In this document: one piece after another, positions 18,063 through 26,249 of the stretch
Numbering within the stretch: the stretch's first letter is position 1
Layout: each line of letters starts with the position of its first letter
Source of the DNA: Planctomycetaceae bacterium
GTDB lineage: Bacteria; Planctomycetota; Phycisphaerae; Phycisphaerales; SM1A02
DNA: 64,000 nucleotides
Assembly: GCA_947490615.1 (NCBI GenBank)
Contig: CANLHK010000006.1
Location: 1-64,000, forward strand
Reading direction: 5' to 3'
The notes under the pieces: generated by a model
What the model saw: the letters and a program-made list of their open reading frames with translations, nothing else
Databases searched by the model: none
What the model was told of the DNA's origin: nothing
Translations under genes and position numbers: made by a program

Positions 18063-19010
18063 ATGCCCATGATTGAGACAGTCAACCTCACCAAGAAGTA
18101 CGGCGACTTCGTTGCGCTGGACAACTTGAACCTCAGCATCGATGCAGGGACTTGCTTCGGATTCATCGGACCCAATGGCGCGGGGAAGACCACGACGATC
18201 AAGATCCTCGCCACGCTTCTGAAGCCGACTTGGGGAGAGGCGCGCATCGACGGCAAGGTCGTCGGTTACCAAAACCACTTGATTCGCCCACTCATCGGCT
18301 ATGTCCCCGACTTCATGGGTGCCTACCAGGACATGACGGTTGGCGAGTACCTCGAGTTCTTCGCGGCCTGTTACGCCGTGCCGAGTTCCAAGCGACAGAC
18401 CACCATCGCCGAAGTGCTCACGCTCACCGATTTGACCCACAAGACTGAGACCGAGGTGAACGGACTCTCGCGCGGCATGCAGCAGCGTCTTGCCGTGGCG
18501 CGTGTGCTCATTCACGATCCGAAAGTTCTGCTCATGGATGAGCCCTCGTCAGGACTCGATCCTCGCGCGCGCATCGAGATGCGAGAACTCCTCAAGGAAC
18601 TTCGCCGCATCGGCAAGACGATCCTGATCTCGTCGCACATTCTTTCGGAGCTCGCGGATCTCTGTAACGCCGTTGGTGTGATCGAACAGGGCAAACTCAT
18701 CTTCGCGGGCGCGCTTGGTGACCTCATGCAACGCGCCAAGGTCGGCAAGATCGTGCAGATCTCTGTGGAGGCGCGCACCGACGAAGCGGTGCAATTGTTG
18801 CGCACCGTCCGTGGAGTGGCGAAGGTTGAAGTGTCCGTCGAAGAGGGTGGGCGTCGCATGGATGTGCAGCTCGAACCTGACGCGGGAATCGCGGCGAGCG
18901 AACTCGCGGCGCGCCTGCTCGCGCAGGGATTCCGCCTTTCCCGCCTGCAACCGGAAGAGATCAGCCTCGAGACGGCCTTTATGCGCGTGACCAAGGGACT
19001 CGTGAGCTAG
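18063..19010 (+). CDS. ABC transporter ATP-binding protein
   Basis: 315-aa ATPase with all nucleotide-binding motifs: Walker A GPNGAGKTTT, the ABC signature as LSRGMQQRLAVAR (degenerate but typical of this subgroup), Walker B VLLMDEPSSGLDP and the H-loop ISSHI. The ~90-residue C-terminal extension resembles CcmA/gliding-type (GldA/NatA) export ATPases. It would energise an export or membrane-protein assembly complex. The partner permease is not adjacent; the upstream 838-aa two-helix membrane protein is the nearest candidate partner. An alternative ATG lies 6 nt downstream. Confidence 0.92.
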   Translation: MPMIETVNLTKKYGDFVALDNLNLSIDAGTCFGFIGPNGAGKTTTIKILATLLKPTWGEARIDGKVVGYQNHLIRPLIGYVPDFMGAYQDMTVGEYLEFFAACYAVPSSKRQTTIAEVLTLTDLTHKTETEVNGLSRGMQQRLAVARVLIHDPKVLLMDEPSSGLDPRARIEMRELLKELRRIGKTILISSHILSELADLCNAVGVIEQGKLIFAGALGDLMQRAKVGKIVQISVEARTDEAVQLLRTVRGVAKVEVSVEEGGRRMDVQLEPDAGIAASELAARLLAQGFRLSRLQPEEISLETAFMRVTKGLVS

Positions 19011-19076
19011 TCCGAAGAACTGTGTGCGCGATCCGCGAGTCGTGCGGGCAACTTGTGGCACACGACACTCGTCCGT

Positions 19077-19082
19077 TAGGCT
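19077..19082 (+). promoter_or_regulatory. -10-like hexamer TAGGCT, leaderless arrangement
   Basis: TAGGCT ends 6 nt before the ATG of the NAD kinase gene. Confidence 0.4.
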
Positions 19083-19088
19083 TCCACC

Positions 19089-19937
19089 ATGTCCATGCGC
19101 GCGCTCCTCATTGTGAACCAGGGCAAGCCTGAAGCTGCGCAGACGGCCACGCATGTGCGCTCGATCATCGCACGCCATGCCGAAATCGTGGAGCTCGATG
19201 CCAGTGACGAACTGCTGCCTGCGTCGCTGACCTTTGACCTCGCGTTTGTGATCGGCGGCGACGGCACGCTCATTGCACAGACACGGCGGCTTGTCGATCG
19301 CGCGCGACCAATCGTCGGCATCAATGCGGGACGCCTGGGGTTCCTTGCTGAGTTCGATGCGGCCGACCTCGAACGACACGCTGCGCTGGTCTTCTCCGCC
19401 ACTCCGCCGTTGCGCGAGCGCATGCTGCTCTGGATCGAAATCACCAACGCGGATGGATCGCCCGGCGAAAGTGGCGTGGCGATCAACGACGCGGTCATCG
19501 CTGCAGGTGCGCCGCATCGCATGATTGAGATGGGCCTCTCGGTGGACGACGACCATGAAGGTGTCGACATCACGGGTGACGGTGTCATCCTCGCGACGCC
19601 GACTGGTTCGACCGCCTACAACGCCAGTGCGGGCGGGCCGATCGTGCATCCCGAGGTTGATGGCGTGACCATCACGCCGATCTGCGCGCAGAGTTTGGCC
19701 TTTCGCTCGGTGGTGGTGCCTGCGCACGAGACGATCTCAGTCTCGATGCGTCGCGTGAACGAGGGAACCTGCGTCGTGCTCGACGGTCAGCGCTTTCTTC
19801 CATTGCGCAGCGGCGAAACCGTTCGCGCGCGTCGCCACACCCACAAAGCGCTCTTCATGGCCAACCCATCGAATCGCTACTGGGATGCCTTGCGGTCGAA
19901 GATGCGCTGGGCGGCGCCGCCAGGATTTCGCTCGTAA
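19089..19937 (+). CDS. nadK: NAD kinase
   Basis: 282-aa enzyme that phosphorylates NAD+ to NADP+. It carries the family motifs GGDGT (in VIGGDGTLIAQ), NAGRLGFLAEF, the NDAVI segment and TPTGSTAYNASAGGPIVHP that binds NAD. Length is normal. It is cytosolic and stands between the ABC ATPase and seryl-tRNA synthetase genes with its own apparent promoter. The monomeric isocitrate dehydrogenase encoded further along is expected to use NADP. Confidence 0.95.
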   Translation: MSMRALLIVNQGKPEAAQTATHVRSIIARHAEIVELDASDELLPASLTFDLAFVIGGDGTLIAQTRRLVDRARPIVGINAGRLGFLAEFDAADLERHAALVFSATPPLRERMLLWIEITNADGSPGESGVAINDAVIAAGAPHRMIEMGLSVDDDHEGVDITGDGVILATPTGSTAYNASAGGPIVHPEVDGVTITPICAQSLAFRSVVVPAHETISVSMRRVNEGTCVVLDGQRFLPLRSGETVRARRHTHKALFMANPSNRYWDALRSKMRWAAPPGFRS

Positions 19938-20039
19938 TCGCGCGCTTCCGCCTGCTCAGGCTTGATGCGTTCCACGCATCGGTCAGAGAGTTTGCTTGCG
20001 CGCGCATTCTGTTGGGTTGGGTATCTTCCGCAGACTCCC

Positions 20040-21416
20040 ATGATCGATCTGAAAGACCTCCGCGAGAATCCCGATCGCTACCGCAACGGCGTGCGCGACA
20101 AGTGCATGGATGTTGATGTCGATCGACTCCTCGCGCTCGACGAGGCGCGCCGCGCGATTCTCGCTCGGCAGGAAACTGCGCGCGCGGAGCAGAACCGACT
20201 GTCGAAGGAGATCGGCCCGCGCATCGGACAGTTGAAGGGCAAACTCAAGGGCGCAGCGGGCGAAGAGAAGGACCGACTCGAGATCGAGATCGCGACGCTG
20301 GAAGCCAAGCCCGCGCAACTCAAGGCCGAAGTCGCCGAGGAAGAGCGACACATGGGCGCGATCGAACCAGAGTGGCGCGCGCTCTGGCTGCAAGTGCCGC
20401 AGCCTCCGTCGAACGATGTTCCCAAAGGCAAGGGCAGCGCCGACAACATCGAGATCCGCCGTTGGGCGCCCAAGAGTTGGGACTTCAGCAAGTCCTTCGT
20501 GCAGAACCGCGGCTTCATGCCGCGCAATCATCTTGAGCTCGTGAAGCTCCATGGCCTCGTCGATTTCGAACGCGGCGTGAAGATGGCTGGCACTCGTCAC
20601 TATGTCTTGACGGGCTTAGGACTGCGACTGCACCAAGCCGTGCTGCGCTACGCCGTTGACTTCATGGCGGACCGCCGCGGCTTCACGCCGATGGGCGTTC
20701 CTGTCCTGGTCAAGGAAGAGTGCATGGTCGGAACTGGCTTCTTTCCAGCGGGTCGCGAACAGGCCTACCACATCGAAGAATCGAAACGCGGATCGGGCCA
20801 CGACCTCTTTCTCACGGGTACTGGCGAAGTCGGACTCATGGGTCTGCACGCCGACGAGATCCTCGCCGCCGAACAATTGCCGCTGAAGTACTGCACTGTG
20901 TCCACTTGCTTCCGTCGCGAAGCAGGCGCCGCAGGCAGGGACACCGCGGGGCTCTACCGCATCCACCAATTCGACAAGGTCGAGCAGGTCGTGGTGTGTA
21001 AGGCCGACGACGCCGAGAGCCGCGCCTGGCACAAGCAGATGATCGAGACCGTTGAGATGATCCTGCAATCGATGGGGCTCGCCTACCGACTGCTCCAGTG
21101 CTGCACCGGTGATCTCGGTGTGAAGAACGAAGACATGATCGACATCGAGAGTTGGATGCCTGGTCGTGGTGAAGGCGGCGAGTTTGGCGAAACCCACTCA
21201 GCAAGCCGACTGAACGACTTCCAGTGCCGACGCCTCAATCTGCGCTACCGCGATGAGTCGGGGAAAATGCGCTTCGCCTACGCGCTCAACAACACCGTGG
21301 CGGCGAGCCCGCGCATTCTGATTCCGCTGCTTGAGATGCACCAGCAGGAAGACGGAAGCGTCCTCGTGCCTGAAGTGCTTCGCCCCTACATGGGTGGCAT
21401 CGCCAAGATCGGCTGA
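20040..21416 (+). CDS. serS: Serine--tRNA ligase
   Basis: 458-aa class II aminoacyl-tRNA synthetase. The N-terminal ~110 residues form the antiparallel coiled-coil arm that contacts the long variable arm of tRNA-Ser (MIDLKDLRENPDRYRNGVRD start, then alternating Lys/Glu helices). Motif 2 is seen as CFRREAGAAGRDTAGLYRIH and motif 3 near the C-terminus (VAASPRILIPLLE). The serine-binding TGTGEV loop is present. The start at 20040 matches the usual family N-terminus; an in-frame ATG 78 nt earlier is disfavoured. The gene appears to be single-copy and essential. Confidence 0.95.
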   Translation: MIDLKDLRENPDRYRNGVRDKCMDVDVDRLLALDEARRAILARQETARAEQNRLSKEIGPRIGQLKGKLKGAAGEEKDRLEIEIATLEAKPAQLKAEVAEEERHMGAIEPEWRALWLQVPQPPSNDVPKGKGSADNIEIRRWAPKSWDFSKSFVQNRGFMPRNHLELVKLHGLVDFERGVKMAGTRHYVLTGLGLRLHQAVLRYAVDFMADRRGFTPMGVPVLVKEECMVGTGFFPAGREQAYHIEESKRGSGHDLFLTGTGEVGLMGLHADEILAAEQLPLKYCTVSTCFRREAGAAGRDTAGLYRIHQFDKVEQVVVCKADDAESRAWHKQMIETVEMILQSMGLAYRLLQCCTGDLGVKNEDMIDIESWMPGRGEGGEFGETHSASRLNDFQCRRLNLRYRDESGKMRFAYALNNTVAASPRILIPLLEMHQQEDGSVLVPEVLRPYMGGIAKIG

Positions 21417-21476
21417 GTTCGCTGTCATACGGTGTCCCGCACGGCGTTGCTTCGCGCAACCGCGATTGACCGCTTT

Positions 21477-21481
21477 GGAGG
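21477..21481 (+). promoter_or_regulatory. Shine-Dalgarno GGAGG fixing the CotH-protein start
   Basis: GGAGG lies 8 nt before the ATG at 21490. It selects this start over an in-frame ATG 159 nt upstream inside serS. Confidence 0.6.
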
Positions 21482-21489
21482 CACTGTCC

Positions 21490-23304
21490 ATGATGATTGC
21501 ACGCGCCGTGAGTCCTGCCGTTCGCACCGTTCGCACTGTTCTTTCTGGCGCGTTCGCGCTGCTCGTCCTCCTTCACGGAGCAAACGCGACCGGCCAAGTT
21601 CCACCCGCAGACTCGCCACCACCACAGTCGCCGCCTGATGGCCCGCCGCCACAGGGCGAAGGCATGGACCGTGGCGGACTGCAAGGTGGAAGGCCAGGCG
21701 GACCCGGCGGACCCAACGCCACGCAGCGCAAGATCCTCAAGACCTTTGATACCGACAACAACGGTCGACTCGAAGGTGCCGAACGCGACGCAGCGCGACA
21801 AGAGCTCAAGAACTCACCGACACCGACACGAGGTTCGCGCGGAGGAATGCGCGGGCGCGGCGGGCCAGGAGGAGGACCTGGAGGAGGACCTGGAGGCACG
21901 CGCGCGGAAACGAGTCCTGGACCGAAAGTCGCTGTCGCTGATGCGCGCGTTTACCCCGATGCGGCGTTGTTCACGCAAGACATCGTGCGCACCATCTTCC
22001 TTGAGTTCGATCTGCCCGCATGGGAAGAGGAGTTGGAACTCTTCCACAACACCGATGCCGAGGTGCCTGCGAATCTCACTGTCGATGGAAAGACCATCCA
22101 AGGTGTCGGCGTGCACTTCCGTGGAGCGTCGAGTTACATGATGGTGCCGCGCGGAACCAAGCGCTCCTTCAGCATCGCGCTCGATCACACCAATCCAAAG
22201 GCAAGCTTTCACGGCCAGAACACGCTGAATCTTCTGAACTGCAACGGCGACGCTTCGATGATGTCGACGCTGCTGTACTCGCATCTTGCAGCGCCGCACT
22301 TGCCTGTGCCGAAGGCGAACTTCGTCGAGGTCGTCGTCAACGGCGAGTCGTGGGGAGTCTTCGTCAGCGTCGAGCAGTTCAATCGCGCCTTCCTCCGCGA
22401 GCACTGGAGCGCCTTCAAGGGAGAAGGCGCACGATGGAAGGTGATGGGTTCGCCGCAAGGTACGGGCGGTCTCGATTACCGCGGCGAAGATCTCGCGCCC
22501 TACCGACAGCGCTACGAGCTCAAGACCAAGGAGAGCGCCAAGGACTGGAAAGCACTGGTGAAACTCTGCAAGACGCTGAGCGAGACTCCGCTCGAGAACC
22601 TCGAGAGCGCGCTGCGGCCGATGCTCGATCTCGACGGCGTGTTGTGGTTTCTCGCACTCGATGTCGCGACAAGTAACAGCGACGGCTACTGGACTCGCGC
22701 GAGTGACTACGCGCTCTACCTCGATCCAAAGGGCGTCTTCCACATCGTCCCTCATGACATGAACGAAGCGTTCAAGGGGCGGCATGGACCTCCCGGTGGA
22801 GGACAAGGTGGTCCGCAAGGTGGTCCGCAAGGTGGTCCGCAAGGTGGTCCGCCACCTGGACCTCAAGGAGCACCGCAAGATCGTCCGCCCGATGGACCGC
22901 CACAAGAGCGCGAAGGACGACGCGGCGGAATGCGAGGAGGTCCTGGTGGAGGTGGATCGATGATTGAACTCGACCCGCTTGTCGGCATGGATGACCTCAC
23001 AAAGCCGCTGCGCAGCCGATTGCTTGCCGTGCCAAGCTTGCGCACTCGCTATCTCGAACATGTCCGAGCGATCGCGACCGACATGGACTGGGCGAAGATG
23101 GGACCGCTCGTCGCGGCGCATCGCACGCTCATCGGTGAACTCGCGGCGCGCGATACCCGCAAGGCTTTCACAACCGCCACCTTCGAACGCGATGTCGCGC
23201 CAGGACCCGAGGGTTCCTTGCGCAGCTTCTTCGAGGGTCGCTCGAAGTTCCTTCTCCAACCTGCGCCCGCCAAGCCTGACGCACGCACTGACGCGAAGCA
23301 ATGA
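21490..23304 (+). CDS. Secreted CotH-family kinase-like protein with EF-hand
   Basis: 604-aa protein. Signal peptide (about 1-35), Pro/Gly-rich linker, one EF-hand-like calcium loop DTDNNGRLEGAE (87-98), another Gly-rich linker, then a CotH domain (about 150-420) with VHFRGASSYMMVPRGTKRSFSI-type start (positions 22105-22170), NLLNCNGDASMM, and the conserved VPHDMNEAF. Low-complexity Gly-Gln-Pro repeats follow, then a helical C-terminus. CotH proteins are atypical protein kinases of the spore coat and are also common in bacteria beside VTC and DUF4956 genes, exactly the arrangement here. The stop overlaps the next start (ATGA). Confidence 0.9.
   Translation: MMIARAVSPAVRTVRTVLSGAFALLVLLHGANATGQVPPADSPPPQSPPDGPPPQGEGMDRGGLQGGRPGGPGGPNATQRKILKTFDTDNNGRLEGAERDAARQELKNSPTPTRGSRGGMRGRGGPGGGPGGGPGGTRAETSPGPKVAVADARVYPDAALFTQDIVRTIFLEFDLPAWEEELELFHNTDAEVPANLTVDGKTIQGVGVHFRGASSYMMVPRGTKRSFSIALDHTNPKASFHGQNTLNLLNCNGDASMMSTLLYSHLAAPHLPVPKANFVEVVVNGESWGVFVSVEQFNRAFLREHWSAFKGEGARWKVMGSPQGTGGLDYRGEDLAPYRQRYELKTKESAKDWKALVKLCKTLSETPLENLESALRPMLDLDGVLWFLALDVATSNSDGYWTRASDYALYLDPKGVFHIVPHDMNEAFKGRHGPPGGGQGGPQGGPQGGPQGGPPPGPQGAPQDRPPDGPPQEREGRRGGMRGGPGGGGSMIELDPLVGMDDLTKPLRSRLLAVPSLRTRYLEHVRAIATDMDWAKMGPLVAAHRTLIGELAARDTRKAFTTATFERDVAPGPEGSLRSFFEGRSKFLLQPAPAKPDARTDAKQ
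22804..22851 (+). repeat. Four tandem 12-bp repeats inside the CotH gene
   Basis: Unit CAAGGTGGTCCG occurs four times without mismatch, encoding Gln-Gly-Gly-Pro. The in-frame 12-bp period means copy number can change by slippage without breaking the frame. Confidence 0.9.
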
Positions 23305-24020
23305 GCACGCGCGTCGATACCAACGAGAAGCGTCGCGCCTTCGAACTCAAGTTCGTCGTCGAGCTCGCGCTCGCGATGGAGATTCAGTCGTGGGCGCGAG
23401 AACGCCTTGTTCTGGATGCGCATGGCGACCCGCGTGATGACGACCGCTACTTGATCACCTCGCTCTACCTCGACACCGCAGAGAGTGATGTCCTTCATCG
23501 CAGCCAAGGATTTCGACGGCGTCGCTATCGAGTTCGCCGCTACGGCGATGAGCAATGCCTCTGGTTGGAGCGACACACCAAGCGAGCCAATGAGGTTCGG
23601 CTCCGCCGCTCGTCGGTGCACACAGAGGATGCGGCGCGCCTGGCCTCACCGATGACCGCTGGATCGGTGGATGAGTGGAATGGCAGCTGGTATCACGGGA
23701 AAATCCAGCGCAAGACGCTGCTCCCCGCTGCGATCACTTCCTACCGCCGCGCTGCCTTTGACGGCGCTGCAGGCGACTCCAGTTTTTCCCGTCTGACCCT
23801 GGACTACGAAGTCCTCGCGAGTCGCGCAAACGGTTGGGATCTCGCGGTGGAATCTCCGACCCGTCCGCTCTTTGAACGGCACGCGGTGCTCGAGCTCAAG
23901 TTTGCGCACGCCATGCCGCTCCTCTTCAAGGAGCTCGTCGCACAACACCAACTCGATGCCATGGCGGTTTCCAAGTATCGTGCAGCGCGCGCCGCCTTGG
24001 CAACGCTGCCTTCAGGCTGA
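23301..24020 (+). CDS. VTC-domain (polyphosphate polymerase-like) protein
   Basis: 239-aa protein with the VTC tunnel-fold motifs: FELKFVVE at the start, SLYLDTAESD, the basic strand RRRRYRVRRYG, LWLERHTK, IQRKTLLPAAITSYRRAAF, LTLDYEVLA and the C-terminal LELKFAH. In yeast Vtc4 this fold makes polyphosphate from ATP; bacterial members next to CotH genes are uncharacterised. The length is that of a stand-alone catalytic domain. It overlaps the CotH stop codon and precedes a DUF4956 membrane gene, so the three are probably translated together. The product is predicted to be cytoplasmic, facing the membrane partner. Confidence 0.88.
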   Translation: MSTRVDTNEKRRAFELKFVVELALAMEIQSWARERLVLDAHGDPRDDDRYLITSLYLDTAESDVLHRSQGFRRRRYRVRRYGDEQCLWLERHTKRANEVRLRRSSVHTEDAARLASPMTAGSVDEWNGSWYHGKIQRKTLLPAAITSYRRAAFDGAAGDSSFSRLTLDYEVLASRANGWDLAVESPTRPLFERHAVLELKFAHAMPLLFKELVAQHQLDAMAVSKYRAARAALATLPSG

Positions 24021-24060
24021 AACCGCTCCGACGCGTCGCGCGGAATCGACAGGAACTCGC

Positions 24061-24738
24061 ATGACCGATTGGCTGCCTGCGACCTTTCACAGTGACGCTG
24101 AGATCTCGCCAGGTCAGGCGGCCATTCGTCTCGGCACCGCACTGCTGCTTGGCCTAGCTGTGGCGACCATCTACGCGTTGACGCGCGGACGCAGTTCGGA
24201 CAGGAGTTTCGCAGCGACACTCGTCCTGCTCTCGGTCCTCCTTGCGCTCACGACGCTCGTCATCGGCGACAATGTCGCACGCGCGTTCAGCATCGTCGGA
24301 GCGCTTTCCATCGTGCGCTTCCGCACCGTCGTCGAAGACACGAGAGACACCGCCTTCGTCATCTTCGCCGTCGCCGTGGGCATGGCAGTCGGCGCGGGAT
24401 TCCTCCTCGTACCACTGATCGCATTGCCATTCGTAGCCATCGCCGCCACGGCACTCGGCGGGAGTTCACTGGAGTCTCGCAGCGCCACGCGCGGACTCTT
24501 CGCGCTCAAGATTCGCGTCGGAGTTGGGTTCACCCAAGGTGATGCACTTCGCGCCGCGATGCTTGAGAGTGCCGGCGCCAGCGCGCTCGCGGGCATCGCC
24601 ACCGTGCGCGGAGGCAGTGCCGTCGAGCGAAGCTACGAGTTGGAGATTCGCGATGAGGCAGCGGCGAATGTTTTGGTCGAGCGCCTCACCGCGTTTGAAG
24701 GCGTGCAGTCGGTCGAGCTTGAACGCCGCGCGCGCTGA
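24061..24738 (+). CDS. DUF4956 membrane protein
   Basis: 225-aa protein with about four membrane helices in the first 130 residues (IRLGTALLLGLAVATIYAL; LVLLSVLLALTTLVIGDNV; FVIFAVAVGMAVGAGFLLV and the next) and a soluble ferredoxin-like C-terminal domain. The segment IVGALSIVRFRTVVEDTRDT is the DUF4956 hallmark. The family usually accompanies VTC and CotH genes; a role in polyphosphate translocation is a plausible but untested inference. The start at 24061 places the first helix correctly and has CAGGAA upstream. The gene ends 9 nt before a convergent gene. Confidence 0.9.
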   Translation: MTDWLPATFHSDAEISPGQAAIRLGTALLLGLAVATIYALTRGRSSDRSFAATLVLLSVLLALTTLVIGDNVARAFSIVGALSIVRFRTVVEDTRDTAFVIFAVAVGMAVGAGFLLVPLIALPFVAIAATALGGSSLESRSATRGLFALKIRVGVGFTQGDALRAAMLESAGASALAGIATVRGGSAVERSYELEIRDEAAANVLVERLTAFEGVQSVELERRAR

Positions 24739-24747
24739 ACACTTCGC

Positions 24748-25719
24748 TCAGCTGTTTTTCCAACCGGTCGGCTTGATCGTGTAGTTGAAGCTGCCGTCCT
24801 GCATGAGATCGATGAGCGCGAAACACGGGTCGCAATAGGTTTCGGTGGGCTTCCACCAACCACCGCAAACCGCGCCACTGCAGGCGTAGGTCACGCCGTC
24901 GGCGACGCAACGATCAATCAGATGCGTGTGACCCGAGAGGACCAATCGCACGCGTCCAGATCTGCGGAAGATCCCGTGCACTTCGCTCGCGTCGAGATGG
25001 ACCAGGCCGCCAGGAATCTCCGTCTTGCGCGCCGCGCGCTGACTCTCACCGCGCATCGAGGGTGTGATGGTGACAATGGGAACATGCGACACCACAACGG
25101 TCGGGAGTGTTGTCGCTGCAAGATCAGCCTCCAACCACGCGCGCTGCGCTTCATTGAGAAACGCGAGATAGCCGCACTCGTCGGCAGGATCAGGTTCCAC
25201 AGAGCTCAGCACGATGAAGTGCCATCCAGCGCGATCAAAACTGCGCCAACGCCCGTCCAGTTTGAGCTCCCGGAGTGCACGCGCGTAGCCGTAGTCGTTC
25301 TCGGTGCCGGTCTGCTTGGACTTGGATTTGCACCAGCCAAAGACATCGTGGTTGCCAAGACAGTGCTCCACCGGAACGGCGCAGTGCTGCGCGAAGATCT
25401 TGTGGAACAACTCCCACTCGCGGTTCACTTCCTCGCGGGGAGTGGCGAAGGAGTCCATCACGAGATCGCCGCCCGTCAGGATGAACTGCACACCCTCATC
25501 GTTGGCGCTCTTGAACGCGTGCCGCATCCCAGGTTCCGACGAGCGATCAGGAGTGATGTGCAGATCCGTGAAGTGCGCCATGCGCAGCGCGCGCGTCGGC
25601 TGCGGCGGTGCAGAAGTTTGCGCTGCCGACGCGCGACTCGAAACTCCGACGAGTCCGCCAAGAGCGGCGAGACCAGTGAGCGTGGTGAATCGACGACGGG
25701 ATGGATCGCGAGGAATCAT
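24748..25719 (-). CDS. Tat-exported metallophosphoesterase
   Basis: 323-aa calcineurin-like phosphoesterase. The N-terminus has a twin-arginine signal (SRRRFTTLTGLAALGG) with cleavage near ASA. The dimetal motifs follow: FTDLHI, GGDLVMD, GNHDVFG, VVSHVPI and SGHTHLID. The substrate is unknown; the closest recollection is of secreted Planctomycete phosphatases acting on phosphodiesters or phosphoproteins. Export in folded form across the inner membrane is expected. A TAGGCT element 6 nt before the ATG supports this start. Confidence 0.92.
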   Translation of the reverse strand: MIPRDPSRRRFTTLTGLAALGGLVGVSSRASAAQTSAPPQPTRALRMAHFTDLHITPDRSSEPGMRHAFKSANDEGVQFILTGGDLVMDSFATPREEVNREWELFHKIFAQHCAVPVEHCLGNHDVFGWCKSKSKQTGTENDYGYARALRELKLDGRWRSFDRAGWHFIVLSSVEPDPADECGYLAFLNEAQRAWLEADLAATTLPTVVVSHVPIVTITPSMRGESQRAARKTEIPGGLVHLDASEVHGIFRRSGRVRLVLSGHTHLIDRCVADGVTYACSGAVCGGWWKPTETYCDPCFALIDLMQDGSFNYTIKPTGWKNS

Positions 25720-25725
25720 GCGCGC

Positions 25726-25731
25726 AGCCTA
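25726..25731 (-). promoter_or_regulatory. -10-like hexamer TAGGCT, leaderless arrangement
   Basis: Minus strand TAGGCT ends 6 nt before the ATG of the phosphoesterase gene. Confidence 0.45.
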
Positions 25732-25924
25732 CGGCCTGCCGCGGCCCGATTCCGCTGGTGAGCGCGCGCCTTCTGCCTTCTTATCCAAAGGCGATCCCAC
25801 CGCGGATGGGAGGTGCTCAAAGGCCTACAGAACTGCACAGTTCGCCCAAAGTTGGGGACGCTGCTTCAGTCGCCACAACGACTTGACGATCTCGCGGCGG
25901 GCGGTATCCTCTGCGCCCTGCCAT

Positions 25925-25997
25925 TCCCCTGTAGCTCAATTGGTAGAGCGGGCGGCTGTTAACCGCCAGGTTACTGGTTCAAGTCCAGTCGGGGGAG
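25925..25997 (+). tRNA. trnN: tRNA-Asn (GTT)
   Basis: A full cloverleaf folds: acceptor TCCCCTG / CGGGGGA (one G-T pair), D arm GCTC/GAGC, anticodon stem GGCGG/CCGCC with loop CTGTTAA (anticodon GTT), and T arm ACTGG/CCAGT with loop TTCAAGT. The discriminator is G. CCA is not encoded. A terminator-like hairpin follows within a few bases. Confidence 0.97.
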
Positions 25998-26080
25998 TTC
26001 AACCGGTCGACCTCACATGAGGCCGACCGGTTTGTTTACAGGATCACTCGGCGAAAACCCCGCGTTTGCAAGCCGTGGCG
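25990..26080 (+). repeat. Direct repeat copy A (tRNA-Asn 3' end plus flank), att-like
   Basis: The last 8 bases of tRNA-Asn plus 83 bases downstream recur about 2.45 kb away (copy B) with four differences: one G deletion, one extra G, and A-to-G and C-to-T changes. Starting at a tRNA 3' end is typical of integration sites of mobile elements. Confidence 0.75.
26001..26036 (+). terminator. Terminator of tRNA-Asn
   Basis: Inverted repeat AACCGGTCG...CGACCGGTT with inner pairs CCTCA/TGAGG and a tiny loop, followed by TTGTTT. It begins within 5 nt of the tRNA end and is part of the duplicated sequence. Confidence 0.7.
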
Positions 26081-26236
26081 CTAAGCGTCCTGACTTCATC
26101 ATTGCGCTCCCGCGCGAGCACGGCCGCCTTGATCGTGGATCTCGGCGGGCAGGCCTCAGCGACACACCTGCCCTCCGCCAATCGAGTTCGGAAGAAGCTT
26201 CGTCGCGGGCGCTGGTCGTCCCTCCGACCGAGGCGT

Positions 26237-26242
26237 TAGACT
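26237..26242 (+). promoter_or_regulatory. -10-like hexamer TAGACT, leaderless arrangement
   Basis: TAGACT ends 7 nt before the ATG of the 452-aa secreted protein gene. Confidence 0.4.
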
Positions 26243-26249
26243 TTCATTC

